64,000 bases of DNA, taken from positions 62,001 to 126,000 of the forward strand of contig NZ_JARZZP010000006.1 of the NCBI RefSeq assembly GCF_029948085.1. The letters run 5' to 3'. The first letter of the stretch is position 1. The number at the start of each line of letters is the position of its first letter. Below the pieces are notes generated by a model that worked only from the letters and a program-made list of their open reading frames with translations, ran no database searches and was not told the origin of the DNA. The DNA comes from Streptococcus taonis (GTDB taxonomy: Bacteria > Bacillota > Bacilli > Lactobacillales > Streptococcaceae). Shown one piece after another: positions 18,869 to 28,192 of the stretch. The position numbers were made by a program, and so were the translations under genes.

Positions 18869-19240
18869 ATGGCACAATCCCTCAACAAGGTCGTCGACTT
18901 GCAAACAACTGGAACTTCCTATCTCTCCATTACAGGAAAGGTTGGAAAATTTCTGGTTGGAGATCATGCGCTAGAATTTTACGCAGATCGAAATGTCGAG
19001 GACTATATTCAAATTCCATGGTCCAGCATTAATCAAATCGGAGCCAATGTTTCAGGCCGCAAGGTTAGTCGTCATTTTGAAATCTTTACAGATCAAGGAA
19101 AATTTCTCTTCGCCTCAAAAGACTCTGGAAAAATTCTTAAAATAGCTCGTGAAAAACTGGGAAATGACAAGGTAGTCAAACTTCCTACCTTAGTCCAAAT
19201 CATTGGTCGAAAAATTAAAAATCTATTTGCAAAAAAATAG
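18869..19240 (+). CDS. DUF956 (ManO-like) protein
   Basis: A 123-residue DUF956 protein, a PH-like small domain often encoded beside mannose-class PTS operons (ManO, LevX). Typical features are the opening LQTTGTSYLSI, the middle YIQIPWSSINQIGANVSG and RHFEIFTDQGKFLFAS. Here it is two bases after aspartokinase and far from the PTS genes of this window. Its 3' end contains the serS promoter. The molecular role is unknown. Confidence 0.85.
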   Translation: MAQSLNKVVDLQTTGTSYLSITGKVGKFLVGDHALEFYADRNVEDYIQIPWSSINQIGANVSGRKVSRHFEIFTDQGKFLFASKDSGKILKIAREKLGNDKVVKLPTLVQIIGRKIKNLFAKK

Positions 19241-19440
19241 AAAGTTTAGTATAATCATAGAAACGGATAAGTAGGTTACTTCCTTCTTTCAGAAAGTCTG
19301 CGGGTGCTGCGAGCAGATAGAAGATTTAATTGAAATTCTACCGTTGTTTTAAATCAAATACAGAATCAAGTGCACACCTGTGAAGTTGGATGGAACCGTG
19401 GCCCTGCCACTCCAACGCTTTGTCGGGTGTGCTTTTTTCA
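19227..19440 (+). promoter_or_regulatory. T-box leader (riboswitch) of serS
   Basis: A promoter (TTGCAA 19227-19232, 17-base spacer, TATAAT 19250-19255) inside the end of the DUF956 gene drives a ~185-base leader. The leader has a closed Stem I (AACGG near 19262 pairing with CCGTT near 19341) and a candidate serine specifier codon UCU at 19337-19339. The T-box sequence TGGAACCGTGG is at 19390-19400. A terminator has arms GCACACC / GGTGTGC (second arm 19426-19432) and six Ts. Uncharged tRNA(Ser) would pair with the leader and allow read-through into serS. Confidence 0.9.
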
Positions 19441-19453
19441 TAAAGGAGTTTAT

Positions 19454-20728
19454 ATGTTAGATATCAAACGTATTCGTACAGACTTTGATGCTGTCGCAGA
19501 AAAACTAGCTACACGTGGTGTAGATGCTGCTATCTTGAACGAGATGAAAGAAATCGATGCCAAACGACGTGACATCTTGGTTAAAGTTGAAACTCTCAAG
19601 GCTGAACGTAACACAGTTTCTGCTGAGATTGCCCAAGCTAAACGTAACAAGGAAAATGCAGACGACAAGATTGCAGCTATGCAAACCCTCTCTGCCGAGG
19701 TAAAAGCTCTTGATGCAGAATTGGCTGAAATCGATGCGAAATTGACTGAATTTACTACTACACTTCCAAATATCCCAGCTGATAGTGTCCCTATTGGTGC
19801 TGACGAGGATGATAACGTAGAAGTTCGCCGTTGGGGAACTCCTCGCGAGTTCGACTTTGAACCAAAAGCCCACTGGGATCTAGGTGAAGATCTTGGTATT
19901 CTTGACTGGGAACGTGGTGGAAAGGTAACTGGAGCGCGCTTCCTCTTCTATAAAGGACTTGGGGCTCGTTTGGAACGTGCTATCTACAACTTCATGTTGG
20001 ATGAGCATGGAAAAGAAGGTTACACTGAAGTCATCACACCTTATATGGTTAACCATGATTCTATGTTTGGTACAGGACAATATCCAAAATTCAAAGAAGA
20101 TACATTTGAATTGAAAGATACGAACTACGTCCTCATTCCTACAGCTGAAGTTCCTCTGACCAACTACTACCGTGATGAAATTCTTGATGGAAAAGACTTG
20201 CCAATCTACTTTACTGCTATGAGCCCATCATTCCGTTCTGAAGCTGGTTCAGCTGGTCGTGATACTCGCGGTTTGATTCGTTTACACCAATTCCACAAGG
20301 TAGAAATGGTGAAATTTGCCAAACCTGAAGAGTCATACGAAGAACTAGAAAAGATGACAGCCAACGCTGAAAACATCCTTCAAAAACTCAACCTTCCATA
20401 TCGCGTAGTTGCTCTTTCTACAGGAGACATGGGCTTCTCAGCTGCTAAGACTTATGACTTGGAAGTATGGATCCCTGCGCAAAATACCTACCGTGAAATC
20501 TCAAGCTGTTCAAATACAGAAGATTTCCAAGCTCGTCGTGCCCAAATCCGTTACCGTGATGAAGCCGATGGTAAGGTTAAACTTCTTCATACTTTGAATG
20601 GTTCTGGACTTGCTGTTGGACGTACAGTCGCTGCTATCCTTGAAAACTATCAAAACGAAGATGGTTCTGTGACCATTCCAGAAGTACTTCGTTCATACAT
20701 GGGTGGAGCTGAAGTTATCAAACCATAA
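19454..20728 (+). CDS. serS: Seryl-tRNA synthetase
   Basis: SerRS (424 residues, class II) charges tRNA(Ser). The N-terminal coiled-coil tRNA-binding arm is evident (about residues 28-100, rich in Lys/Glu/Ala). The catalytic motifs follow, with [21 protein letters not shown] (motif 2) and [16 protein letters not shown] (motif 3). The ATG of [11 protein letters not shown] follows AAGGAG by the normal distance; upstream in-frame sequence is the T-box leader. Confidence 0.98.
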   Translation: MLDIKRIRTDFDAVAEKLATRGVDAAILNEMKEIDAKRRDILVKVETLKAERNTVSAEIAQAKRNKENADDKIAAMQTLSAEVKALDAELAEIDAKLTEFTTTLPNIPADSVPIGADEDDNVEVRRWGTPREFDFEPKAHWDLGEDLGILDWERGGKVTGARFLFYKGLGARLERAIYNFMLDEHGKEGYTEVITPYMVNHDSMFGTGQYPKFKEDTFELKDTNYVLIPTAEVPLTNYYRDEILDGKDLPIYFTAMSPSFRSEAGSAGRDTRGLIRLHQFHKVEMVKFAKPEESYEELEKMTANAENILQKLNLPYRVVALSTGDMGFSAAKTYDLEVWIPAQNTYREISSCSNTEDFQARRAQIRYRDEADGKVKLLHTLNGSGLAVGRTVAAILENYQNEDGSVTIPEVLRSYMGGAEVIKP

Positions 20729-20739
20729 TTAAATAAATG

Positions 20740-20875
20740 TAAAAAGAGGAGGCTGATACTCAATGAAAATCAAAGAGCAAACTAGGAAGCTAGCCGCAAG
20801 CTGTACTTGAGTACGGTAAGGCGACGCTGACGTGGTTTGAATTTGATTTTCGAAGAGTATGAGCTTCCTCTTTTT
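20740..20875 (+). terminator. serS terminator split by a BOX element
   Basis: Terminator arms AAAAAGAGGAGGCT (20741-20754) and AGCTTCCTCTTTTT (20862-20875) are complementary with one G-T pair but enclose a complete BOX element. The BOX itself folds back, so the long hairpin can still form and end in a T-run. Confidence 0.75.
20756..20860 (+). repeat. BOX element inside the serS terminator
   Basis: boxA (ATACTCAATGAAAATC...), a short middle with GTACTTGAGTACGGTAAGG, and boxC ending TTTTCGAAGAGTAT. It carries the sequence that the classic BOX-PCR primer targets (GGCGACGCTGACG). It lies exactly between the two arms of a terminator, and at the serS/groEL junction. Confidence 0.93.
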
Positions 20876-20885
20876 GAGTAATTCA

Positions 20886-20931
20886 AAAAAACAGGTAGAA
20901 AATTCTCATTTCTACCTGTTTTTATTTATTT
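20886..20931 (-). terminator. groEL terminator
   Basis: AAACAGGTAGAAA / TTTCTACCTGTTT perfect stem with A-runs and T-runs on both sides; ends groESL on the minus strand. Confidence 0.9.
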
Positions 20932-20932
20932 C

Positions 20933-22564
<1,632 letters not shown>

Positions 22565-22567
22565 CTA

Positions 22568-22852
22568 TTATTCTTCAACGATTGCCAAGATACTAGATTC
22601 ACCCACGATGAGGTATTTTTCATCCCCATCTTTAACATCAATACCTGCATGAGCTTCAACTAAAACATGATCTCCAGCTTTTACACTTGGAGAGACTAAC
22701 TCACCGCTCAAGGTACGAACACCTTGTCCAGTAGCCACTACTATAGCTGTTTTCGTTTCTTCTTGGGCTGATTTTGCGAGGACAAAGCCTCCAACAGTTT
22801 GTTCTTTTTCTTCAATTTTCAAGACCACACGGTCTCCTAATGGTTTCAACAT
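22568..22852 (-). CDS. groES: Co-chaperonin GroES
   Basis: GroES (94 residues), the lid of the GroEL cage. [18 protein letters not shown] opens the chain, and the mobile loop lies around [14 protein letters not shown] (residues 18-33). The start is set by GGAGGAAAACAG immediately before this ATG; an upstream in-frame codon would add seven residues outside the family pattern. Confidence 0.97.
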   Translation of the reverse strand: MLKPLGDRVVLKIEEKEQTVGGFVLAKSAQEETKTAIVVATGQGVRTLSGELVSPSVKAGDHVLVEAHAGIDVKDGDEKYLIVGESSILAIVEE

Positions 22853-22881
22853 CTGTTTTCCTCCATAATACAATCATATTA

Positions 22882-22947
22882 TTAGCACTCTTTACACACG
22901 AGTGCTAAACCATAGTTCTATTGTATCACTTAGTCAGAAATAGTCAA
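22882..22947 (-). promoter_or_regulatory. groESL promoter with a perfect CIRCE operator
   Basis: TTGACT (22942-22947) and TACAAT (22920-22925) with a 16-base spacer. CIRCE is TTAGCACTC-N9-GAGTGCTAA at 22882-22908, matching the consensus completely. This is the HrcA binding site; hrcA itself is at 59.9-60.9 kb in this window. Confidence 0.97.
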
Positions 22948-22950
22948 GAA

Positions 22951-22978
22951 AAAAACACCTCAAAATGAATGAGATGTT
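22951..22978 (-). terminator. Terminator after the two-TM protein gene
   Basis: On the minus strand, AACATCTCA / TGAGGTGTT arms followed by TTTTTTC. Confidence 0.8.
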
Positions 22979-22987
22979 CCTTAAAGA

Positions 22988-23281
22988 TCACTTTAGAATT
23001 ATTAACTTTCGATTAAAATCATCGACGACTTTTTGGAGATTGATCCGTCCTCGATAGATACCATATCCAAAAACCACCATTCCCAATATTCCAACCAAGG
23101 CAAGTAAAATTCCGAAAAGTAAGAGTGGGAGGAAGCTTTTATGAAAGAGATAAATCAAGACCATACCTACACTGGCAATGATAAAGAGTAAGCTAAACCA
23201 ACGGCCAAGATTTTCAATCATGTGACGTTGATACTTAATTTCTGTTTCATATCCATTAACAAGTTCTTGTTTTGTAACCAT
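22988..23281 (-). CDS. Small two-helix membrane protein, unknown
   Basis: A 97-residue protein with two membrane segments (about residues 28-45 and 50-75, LLFIIASVGMVLIYLF and LLLFGILLALVGILGM) and charged ends. The C-terminal tail INLQKVVDDFNRKL is probably a cytoplasmic helix. I do not recognise a family with certainty. It follows the PTS IID gene after a hairpin and may receive read-through from it; GGAGG lies just upstream of the ATG. Confidence 0.7.
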   Translation of the reverse strand: MVTKQELVNGYETEIKYQRHMIENLGRWFSLLFIIASVGMVLIYLFHKSFLPLLLFGILLALVGILGMVVFGYGIYRGRINLQKVVDDFNRKLIILK

Positions 23282-23301
23282 GAGTATCCTCCTGACAAAA
23301 A

Positions 23302-23348
23302 TTGAGAATGAAGTGTAAGAGAAGGAGGTTAGTCTACTTCATTCTCAA
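23302..23348 (-). terminator. Terminator of the mannose-class PTS operon
   Basis: Perfect 13-base arms (TTGAGAATGAAGT / ACTTCATTCTCAA) followed by TTTTTG on the minus strand. Its distal part overlaps the region just before the next gene's ribosome site. Confidence 0.8.
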
Positions 23349-23383
23349 AATTCTCTACTAGTAAATATGTGCTTTTCTTGAGC

Positions 23384-24220
23384 TTAGTAATTAAGATGTG
23401 GGTCAAAGATACCTAGAGCAACACCGACCAAAGCGACAACAACTAGAAGCAACATAACTTTGTTTGGTGAAACTTTTTTCTTAGACATTAACCACCAGCA
23501 AATAGTGATGAAAGTTGCTGTCAAGAGACCTGGATAAACACCATCAATCTTTTCTTGGATATTTAAGAAGACTTTTCCTTCAGAATTCTCGAATTGAAGA
23601 GCTGTTGTAACAGATACCCAAGTTGCTGCTACCGCACCGATAACCATACCGCCGACAACGCTGATTGCTTTACGAAGTGCTTGTCCTTTTGGTCCTACTA
23701 GGAATTCAACGGCTTTATCCCCTAATTGATACCCTTTAAAGAAGGCAAAGCGCATACCAAAGTATACTAAGAGGTTCCATACGACGATGTAGAAGATAGC
23801 ACCAGCGATGTTACCACCTTTAGAGAGACCAAGGGCAATCCCCAAAAGAACTGGAATCAAGGTCCCAACGACCAAAGAGTCACCGATACCAGCGATTGGA
23901 CCCATCAAACCGGCACGCATACCATTTATGGTTTCACCATCCACTGCATCTCCGTTTGCGCGCGCTTCTTCCAAACCAGCTGTAATCCCTACAACGAGAG
24001 AGCCAAGTTGTGGTTCAGTATTGAAGAAGGCAGTATAGGTTTGCATAGCATCTTTTTGTTCTTCTTTTGTATCATACATTTCTTCTACGATTGGAAGCAT
24101 AGAAGTCAAGTACCCAAAGGTTTGCATGTGTTCTTGAGAGAAACAAGTCAAATGACCATAATACCAATGATGAAATGCTTTTGCTAATGTTTTCTTTGAA
24201 ATTTTCTTTCTATCAGCCAT
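23384..24220 (-). CDS. levG: PTS mannose/fructose/sorbose-class IID component
   Basis: IID (278 residues), one of the two membrane subunits of a mannose-class PTS permease. It has the N-terminal cytoplasmic stretch KTLAKAFHHWYYGHLTCFSQEHMQ and the family region MRAGLMGPIAGIGDSLVVGTLIP (about 127-149). Hydrophobic segments sit in the second half. I chose the ATG of MADRKKIS because GAGGAGG, encoded by the end of the IIC gene, precedes it. Gene order identifies the lev-type PTS, but sugar specificity (fructose/mannose in S. mutans LevDEFG) is inferred. Confidence 0.85.
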   Translation of the reverse strand: MADRKKISKKTLAKAFHHWYYGHLTCFSQEHMQTFGYLTSMLPIVEEMYDTKEEQKDAMQTYTAFFNTEPQLGSLVVGITAGLEEARANGDAVDGETINGMRAGLMGPIAGIGDSLVVGTLIPVLLGIALGLSKGGNIAGAIFYIVVWNLLVYFGMRFAFFKGYQLGDKAVEFLVGPKGQALRKAISVVGGMVIGAVAATWVSVTTALQFENSEGKVFLNIQEKIDGVYPGLLTATFITICWWLMSKKKVSPNKVMLLLVVVALVGVALGIFDPHLNY

Positions 24221-24221
24221 T

Positions 24222-25064
24222 TTAAATATCCTCCTCATCATCGTCTACGTAAACAACCCCAGCTGGAGCAGCTTTCATAGATTTGATTACTTCAAGTTCA
24301 TAGTAGATTACTGCAAAGATCAATGAAACAACTGCACTCGCTACCAAGTTCAATCCTAGAGATTTAGCCAAGGTAAATCCAACAAAGAATGGAATGAAGT
24401 CAGTTGCTTTTGTAACAATTTGTTTCAACAAGATAGCAATACCGACACATGGGAGAAGGGCTCCAACTGTAAAGAGGGCTTTCATCCAGAAACCATCCAT
24501 AGGAAGGTAAAGTTTCATCAAATCAACCATGTTTTCACCATATTTGGTGATAATCATAGTTGGAAGGAAAGAGAAGAGGAAGTGAGAGATCCAAGGATAA
24601 ACCCAGTCAACTGCGTAGAGTTTTTTGAAGTTTCCTTCTTCAACGGCTTTCCAACCAATGTGTTGCCAAAGCAAGTTCATTGTAGCTGTACCGTAGAAAA
24701 GAACAGTACCGATTGTCCCAACGGCTGCACCGATTGGGGCTGCAGCTGCTGCAATTCCAGCTTCGTCTGTGATGTGATTTGCATGCACAAACAAGATAGC
24801 AAGAGGAACACCGATATAAGAGATTGCACGAACATCAGCAGATACGGTTCCACCAGGTGTTACCAAGGCGATATAAACGACTTGAAGGGCAACCCCGACC
24901 ATAATACCGGTTGTCACATCTCCAAGAATTAAACCTGAGATCAACCCACCGATCAAGGGACGACCGAGTGTATAGTTCCCGATACTGGAACCTCCCATAC
25001 CAGGCATTGAAGACAAGCTGGCGAAAACTGCAAGCAAGATTGCTTGAATCCATGAAATTGTCAT
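24222..25064 (-). CDS. levF: PTS mannose/fructose/sorbose-class IIC component
   Basis: IIC (280 residues), the channel-forming membrane subunit. Many hydrophobic helices are present, with the family-typical start IQAILLAVFASLSSMPGM and the glycine-rich GRPLIGGLISGLILGDVTTGIMVG region. The C-terminal tail is acidic (VDDDEEDI) and also supplies the Shine-Dalgarno of the IID gene, so the two are coupled. Confidence 0.87.
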   Translation of the reverse strand: MTISWIQAILLAVFASLSSMPGMGGSSIGNYTLGRPLIGGLISGLILGDVTTGIMVGVALQVVYIALVTPGGTVSADVRAISYIGVPLAILFVHANHITDEAGIAAAAAPIGAAVGTIGTVLFYGTATMNLLWQHIGWKAVEEGNFKKLYAVDWVYPWISHFLFSFLPTMIITKYGENMVDLMKLYLPMDGFWMKALFTVGALLPCVGIAILLKQIVTKATDFIPFFVGFTLAKSLGLNLVASAVVSLIFAVIYYELEVIKSMKAAPAGVVYVDDDEEDI

Positions 25065-25120
25065 AACAAACGCTCCTTTTGTTTGTAAATTTATTTACCT
25101 AACTAATAAAACTGTTAGGT

Positions 25121-25615
25121 TTAAAAACCAAATTTAGATTTGAAATCATCCCAGTAACCAATTGAAACATCCGGCAACAATTGGAATTTCACCTTATATC
25201 CTGCTGCTTGAATAGCCTGAAAGGCTTCTGCTTCTTCCTGGGTGATGGATTGGTTATTGCCCAATTTCACTGCACCAGGTCTATCATTTGCAGGGCCAAC
25301 GATGATTTCTCTGACATCACCTGGGACAAAACCTTGATCCACCAAAATTTCCTTCATATCGATTGGGTTTTTGGTAATCAAGAAGTACCGACTGTCAGAT
25401 TCCGTTACTTTTGCTGACTTTTCTTTAAAGGCTTCTTTTGTCCATACAAAGGTTTTCTTGTCTGATGCGCCTTTGTAAGCTTGGATCAAAACCTTGTTTG
25501 ATGCTGCTGCATCGTTTACGGCAATCAAACCATCACATGGTTTTTCTTTTGCCCAGCGTGTGACTGTTTGACCGTGAATCATGCGGTCATCAATCCGTAC
25601 AAATGTTACTACCAT
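25121..25615 (-). CDS. levE: PTS mannose/fructose/sorbose-class IIB component
   Basis: IIB (164 residues), the cytosolic domain that passes phosphate from IIA to the sugar. The active histidine is in RIDDRMIHGQTVTRW (about residue 14). The sequence TKNPIDMKEILVDQG and the end DVSIGYWDDFKSKFGF are normal for the class. IIA and IIB are separate proteins here, as in LevD/LevE, not fused as in ManL. Confidence 0.88.
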   Translation of the reverse strand: MVVTFVRIDDRMIHGQTVTRWAKEKPCDGLIAVNDAAASNKVLIQAYKGASDKKTFVWTKEAFKEKSAKVTESDSRYFLITKNPIDMKEILVDQGFVPGDVREIIVGPANDRPGAVKLGNNQSITQEEAEAFQAIQAAGYKVKFQLLPDVSIGYWDDFKSKFGF

Positions 25616-25629
25616 AAGGTACCTCCCTA

Positions 25630-26067
25630 TTAAATATCGTCATCATCTTCTTCAGCACTAGTGGCTGAAACTTCAAAAGGTTGTAGTGCAGATTGTGCTT
25701 CTGATAAGATAGTTGCTGACAAATCGTCTCCATCCAACACATCCTTCATCACAACTGCTGTCAGGGCCATGGTCAGGTTCATCCCACCAAGGATCAAAGC
25801 TCCATCTAGCTTTCCAGCTTCTTCTAGGACAGTAGCTGCCGTGGTTAATGGACTACCACCTACAATGTCTGCCAAGACCAGCACAGAATCATCTGCTGTC
25901 AATTCTGAAATGCTCTCTCTAAAATCAACTGCAAAGTCATCGACCGATTTTCCTTCCTTAAGTCCAACTGCGATGACCTGATTCATCTTGTCACCAGCAA
26001 ACATAGCTAGCGATGTTTTTAGTCCTTCTGCTAATCCACCATGACTGACTAAAATGAGATATTTCAT
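25630..26067 (-). CDS. levD: PTS mannose/fructose/sorbose-class IIA component
   Basis: IIA (145 residues) accepts phosphate from HPr on the histidine of LVSHGGLAEGL (about residue 9). The second conserved block VLADIVGGSPLTTA (about 67-80) and the Gly-Gly-Met segment ILGGMNLTMAL are intact. It is the first PTS gene behind a regulatory region with candidate operators and follows the sensor cluster in the same direction. Confidence 0.88.
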   Translation of the reverse strand: MKYLILVSHGGLAEGLKTSLAMFAGDKMNQVIAVGLKEGKSVDDFAVDFRESISELTADDSVLVLADIVGGSPLTTAATVLEEAGKLDGALILGGMNLTMALTAVVMKDVLDGDDLSATILSEAQSALQPFEVSATSAEEDDDDI

Positions 26068-26094
26068 TTTTCTACACCTCCTTTATTTGACTCT

Positions 26095-26196
26095 ATTGTA
26101 GAACATTTGGAAGCGCTTTTACATTGTCAAATGTCACATGATAAACATGACATTTAGCAACAAAAAAATGACATCTGTCACTTGACACAATGTCAT
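26095..26196 (-). promoter_or_regulatory. Regulatory region before the PTS operon: two dyads and a cre-like site
   Basis: Reading toward the IIA gene on the minus strand there are four elements. A dyad ATGACAT...ATGTCAT is at 26168-26196. A second dyad AATGTCATG...CATGTGACATT is at 26130-26154. A cre-like AAGCGCTT core is at 26106-26123. A -10 TACAAT (26095-26100) has no good -35 at the usual distance. Repeated TGTCA/TGACA units upstream of a promoter with a poor -35 fit activation by the neighbouring response regulator. Confidence 0.6.
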
Positions 26197-26207
26197 CTTA
26201 TTTTTCT

Positions 26208-27506
26208 TTAAACTCCTACCTGAAGACTACTTTCAATTTCCCTCTGAATTTGAGGCAAGCGGTTCTCGACATCTTGATCGCGCAAAGCATTGCCAATCAA
26301 GTAGTCCAGCTTTTCCAACATTTCTTTAGAGACATTCTTGGGACTACTTTCAACAGCTTGTTCCATGATACGATTCAAGGTCTGATTGGTCAAGGAATCC
26401 GTGCCAAAATCATCTACCTGTAAAAGATCTTTACTAGACTGACTTTGGACCACCTGTGGCATAACGGAAATCCCTTGAGATTGATCAAAGAGGAGTTGTT
26501 GAATTTCTGGATCTTCTGTCAACACTTGCATCAATTCCCAAGCTAACTTGGAATGAGGGGTCCGAGCAGACATGGCAAAAGAAGTCGTCGTAACCAAAGT
26601 CGCCTTGGTAGTTTTTGACTTAGCAGGCATAGGGATACAGGTCCAGGTGAAGTTTGAATATTTTGAAACATGGTAAGGATAAGGTTTATAGGTTCTATAT
26701 TGAGCCAAAGTCATGGGATAAAAAGCGACTTTCCCCTGGTCAAAATCTTTGGAACTCACCTTATAGTTCTTATTCAACTCTTCCAATTTTTGTAAAAAAG
26801 TCAAAGACTCTTTGACTTCTGGAGCCGTAAGTTTGAGCATCCCTCCTTGAAAGAGACTACCCCCATTTGCTGCCAAAGCTTCTTTCCAGGTATATTCTGT
26901 ACTCCCAAACTGATCCAATTGACCATCTCCATTGGTATCTTTGGTTAGTTTTTTACAAATTGTATGGAACTCTTCCAAACTCCAACCTTCCTTGGGAACC
27001 TCAATGCCTTCTTTGTCCAGCAAATCTTTATTGACACACATCAAAATAGGATTACTTTCATAAGGTAAGGCATAGGATTGCCCCTGATAGACACCTGATT
27101 CAAATGCAACAGGATAAAAAGCAGCTTGGTCTTCTTGATTCATATAGCCATTTAACTTTTCTAGAACGCCACGTGCCGCCAATAAGGACAGATCTTGCTC
27201 AGAGACCATGAACACATCCGGCGTCTTTCCTGAAACAATTTTTTCTGAGAGCCAGTCTGAATAATCCGACTGTGGAATCCCATTTTCATATTCCACACGG
27301 ACATTAGGATGGGACTTTTCAAATTTTTGAATCGCAAGATCCAAAGCATGGGAGCGTTGACTGGTCGGTACATCCCAACTAGATCCTGCATAAACGCCTA
27401 TATGGAGCACGATTGGTTGTTGTTTCCACCAATAAAAACCAGTACTCAAAGAGAGCACAAAAAGGAGAACGATTCCCCAACAAAGATGCTTTCGGTTTAA
27501 TTTCAT
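26208..27506 (-). CDS. levT: Extracellular sugar-binding protein, family 1, membrane-anchored (LevT-like)
   Basis: A 432-residue solute-binding protein (SBP_bac_1 type) with an N-terminal membrane anchor (LCWGIVLLFVLSLSTGFYWW) but no lipobox cysteine. It is thus probably held by a single helix. The fold is recognisable from VYAGSSWDVPTS, AIQKFEKSHPNVRVEYE, GVYQGQSYALPYESNP and TNTSFAMSAR-like later regions. No ABC permease genes are nearby; it sits after a response regulator with a four-base overlap (ATGA). In S. mutans the equivalent LevT is needed for signalling by LevRS, and I infer a co-sensor role here. Confidence 0.75.
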   Translation of the reverse strand: MKLNRKHLCWGIVLLFVLSLSTGFYWWKQQPIVLHIGVYAGSSWDVPTSQRSHALDLAIQKFEKSHPNVRVEYENGIPQSDYSDWLSEKIVSGKTPDVFMVSEQDLSLLAARGVLEKLNGYMNQEDQAAFYPVAFESGVYQGQSYALPYESNPILMCVNKDLLDKEGIEVPKEGWSLEEFHTICKKLTKDTNGDGQLDQFGSTEYTWKEALAANGGSLFQGGMLKLTAPEVKESLTFLQKLEELNKNYKVSSKDFDQGKVAFYPMTLAQYRTYKPYPYHVSKYSNFTWTCIPMPAKSKTTKATLVTTTSFAMSARTPHSKLAWELMQVLTEDPEIQQLLFDQSQGISVMPQVVQSQSSKDLLQVDDFGTDSLTNQTLNRIMEQAVESSPKNVSKEMLEKLDYLIGNALRDQDVENRLPQIQREIESSLQVGV

Positions 27507-28189
27507 TCCGTATTTCCTTTTGAAAAATCGCGTCTAGTCACTCCTGTTTGAACTGACCAAATTGCTAATTGCGTTCGATCTCTTAGGTTTAATTTCGCCA
27601 AAATCGTTGATAGGTAATTGCGCACAGTTCCTTCTGACAAGAAAAGTTTGGCAGCAATTTCTTTGTTTGACTCGCCATAGCCGACTTCTTGAATAATTCG
27701 CCATTCTGTCGTGCTCAAATCCTTGACGTTGTCCTCATCCACAGCAATAGAGAAATTCGATTTGGCCATTTGAGAGAAGATCTGAAAGACCTTGCTTGCG
27801 ATATTGGGATTGATCATAGCTCCACCCTGATGCACCACCTTAATAGCCTCATAGAGCTCTTCTGTCGAGGCTCCCTTTAAGAGATATCCTGAAGCACCAT
27901 ACTTGAGTGCACTATAGATAAATTCATCATCGTCAAAAGTTGTTAAAATAATAATTTTGATATCCGGATAGTGTTCTTTTACTTCTTTTGTAGCCAAAAC
28001 CCCATCCATGCCTGGCATCCGAATATCCATCAGGATCAGATCCGGATGCGTCTGTGGAATGCTGGACAAGACATGATTCCCATCTTCCACTGTAGCTACC
28101 ACTTCGATGTCGGAGTGAGCCGACAAAATAATTTTCAAAGATTCTCGAATCAAGGCTTGGTCATCTGCCACCATTACTTTTATCACCAT
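27503..28189 (-). CDS. levR: Response regulator, NarL/LuxR type (LevR-like)
   Basis: A 228-residue regulator with an N-terminal receiver (MVADDQALIRES, phospho-acceptor Asp in LILMDIRMPG about residue 55, Lys in YLLKGAST). The C-terminal LuxR-type helix-turn-helix is KEIAAKLFLSEGTVRNYLSTIL. It starts three bases after the histidine kinase stop. Predicted to activate the PTS operon through the TGTCA/TGACA dyads. Confidence 0.88.
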   Translation of the reverse strand: MVIKVMVADDQALIRESLKIILSAHSDIEVVATVEDGNHVLSSIPQTHPDLILMDIRMPGMDGVLATKEVKEHYPDIKIIILTTFDDDEFIYSALKYGASGYLLKGASTEELYEAIKVVHQGGAMINPNIASKVFQIFSQMAKSNFSIAVDEDNVKDLSTTEWRIIQEVGYGESNKEIAAKLFLSEGTVRNYLSTILAKLNLRDRTQLAIWSVQTGVTRRDFSKGNTE

Positions 28190-28192
28190 ATC

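Noticed and set aside
23302..23348. The PTS-operon hairpin as an insertion-sequence end.
   Set aside because: No matching second end, no transposase and no target duplication; the T-run shows it is a terminator.
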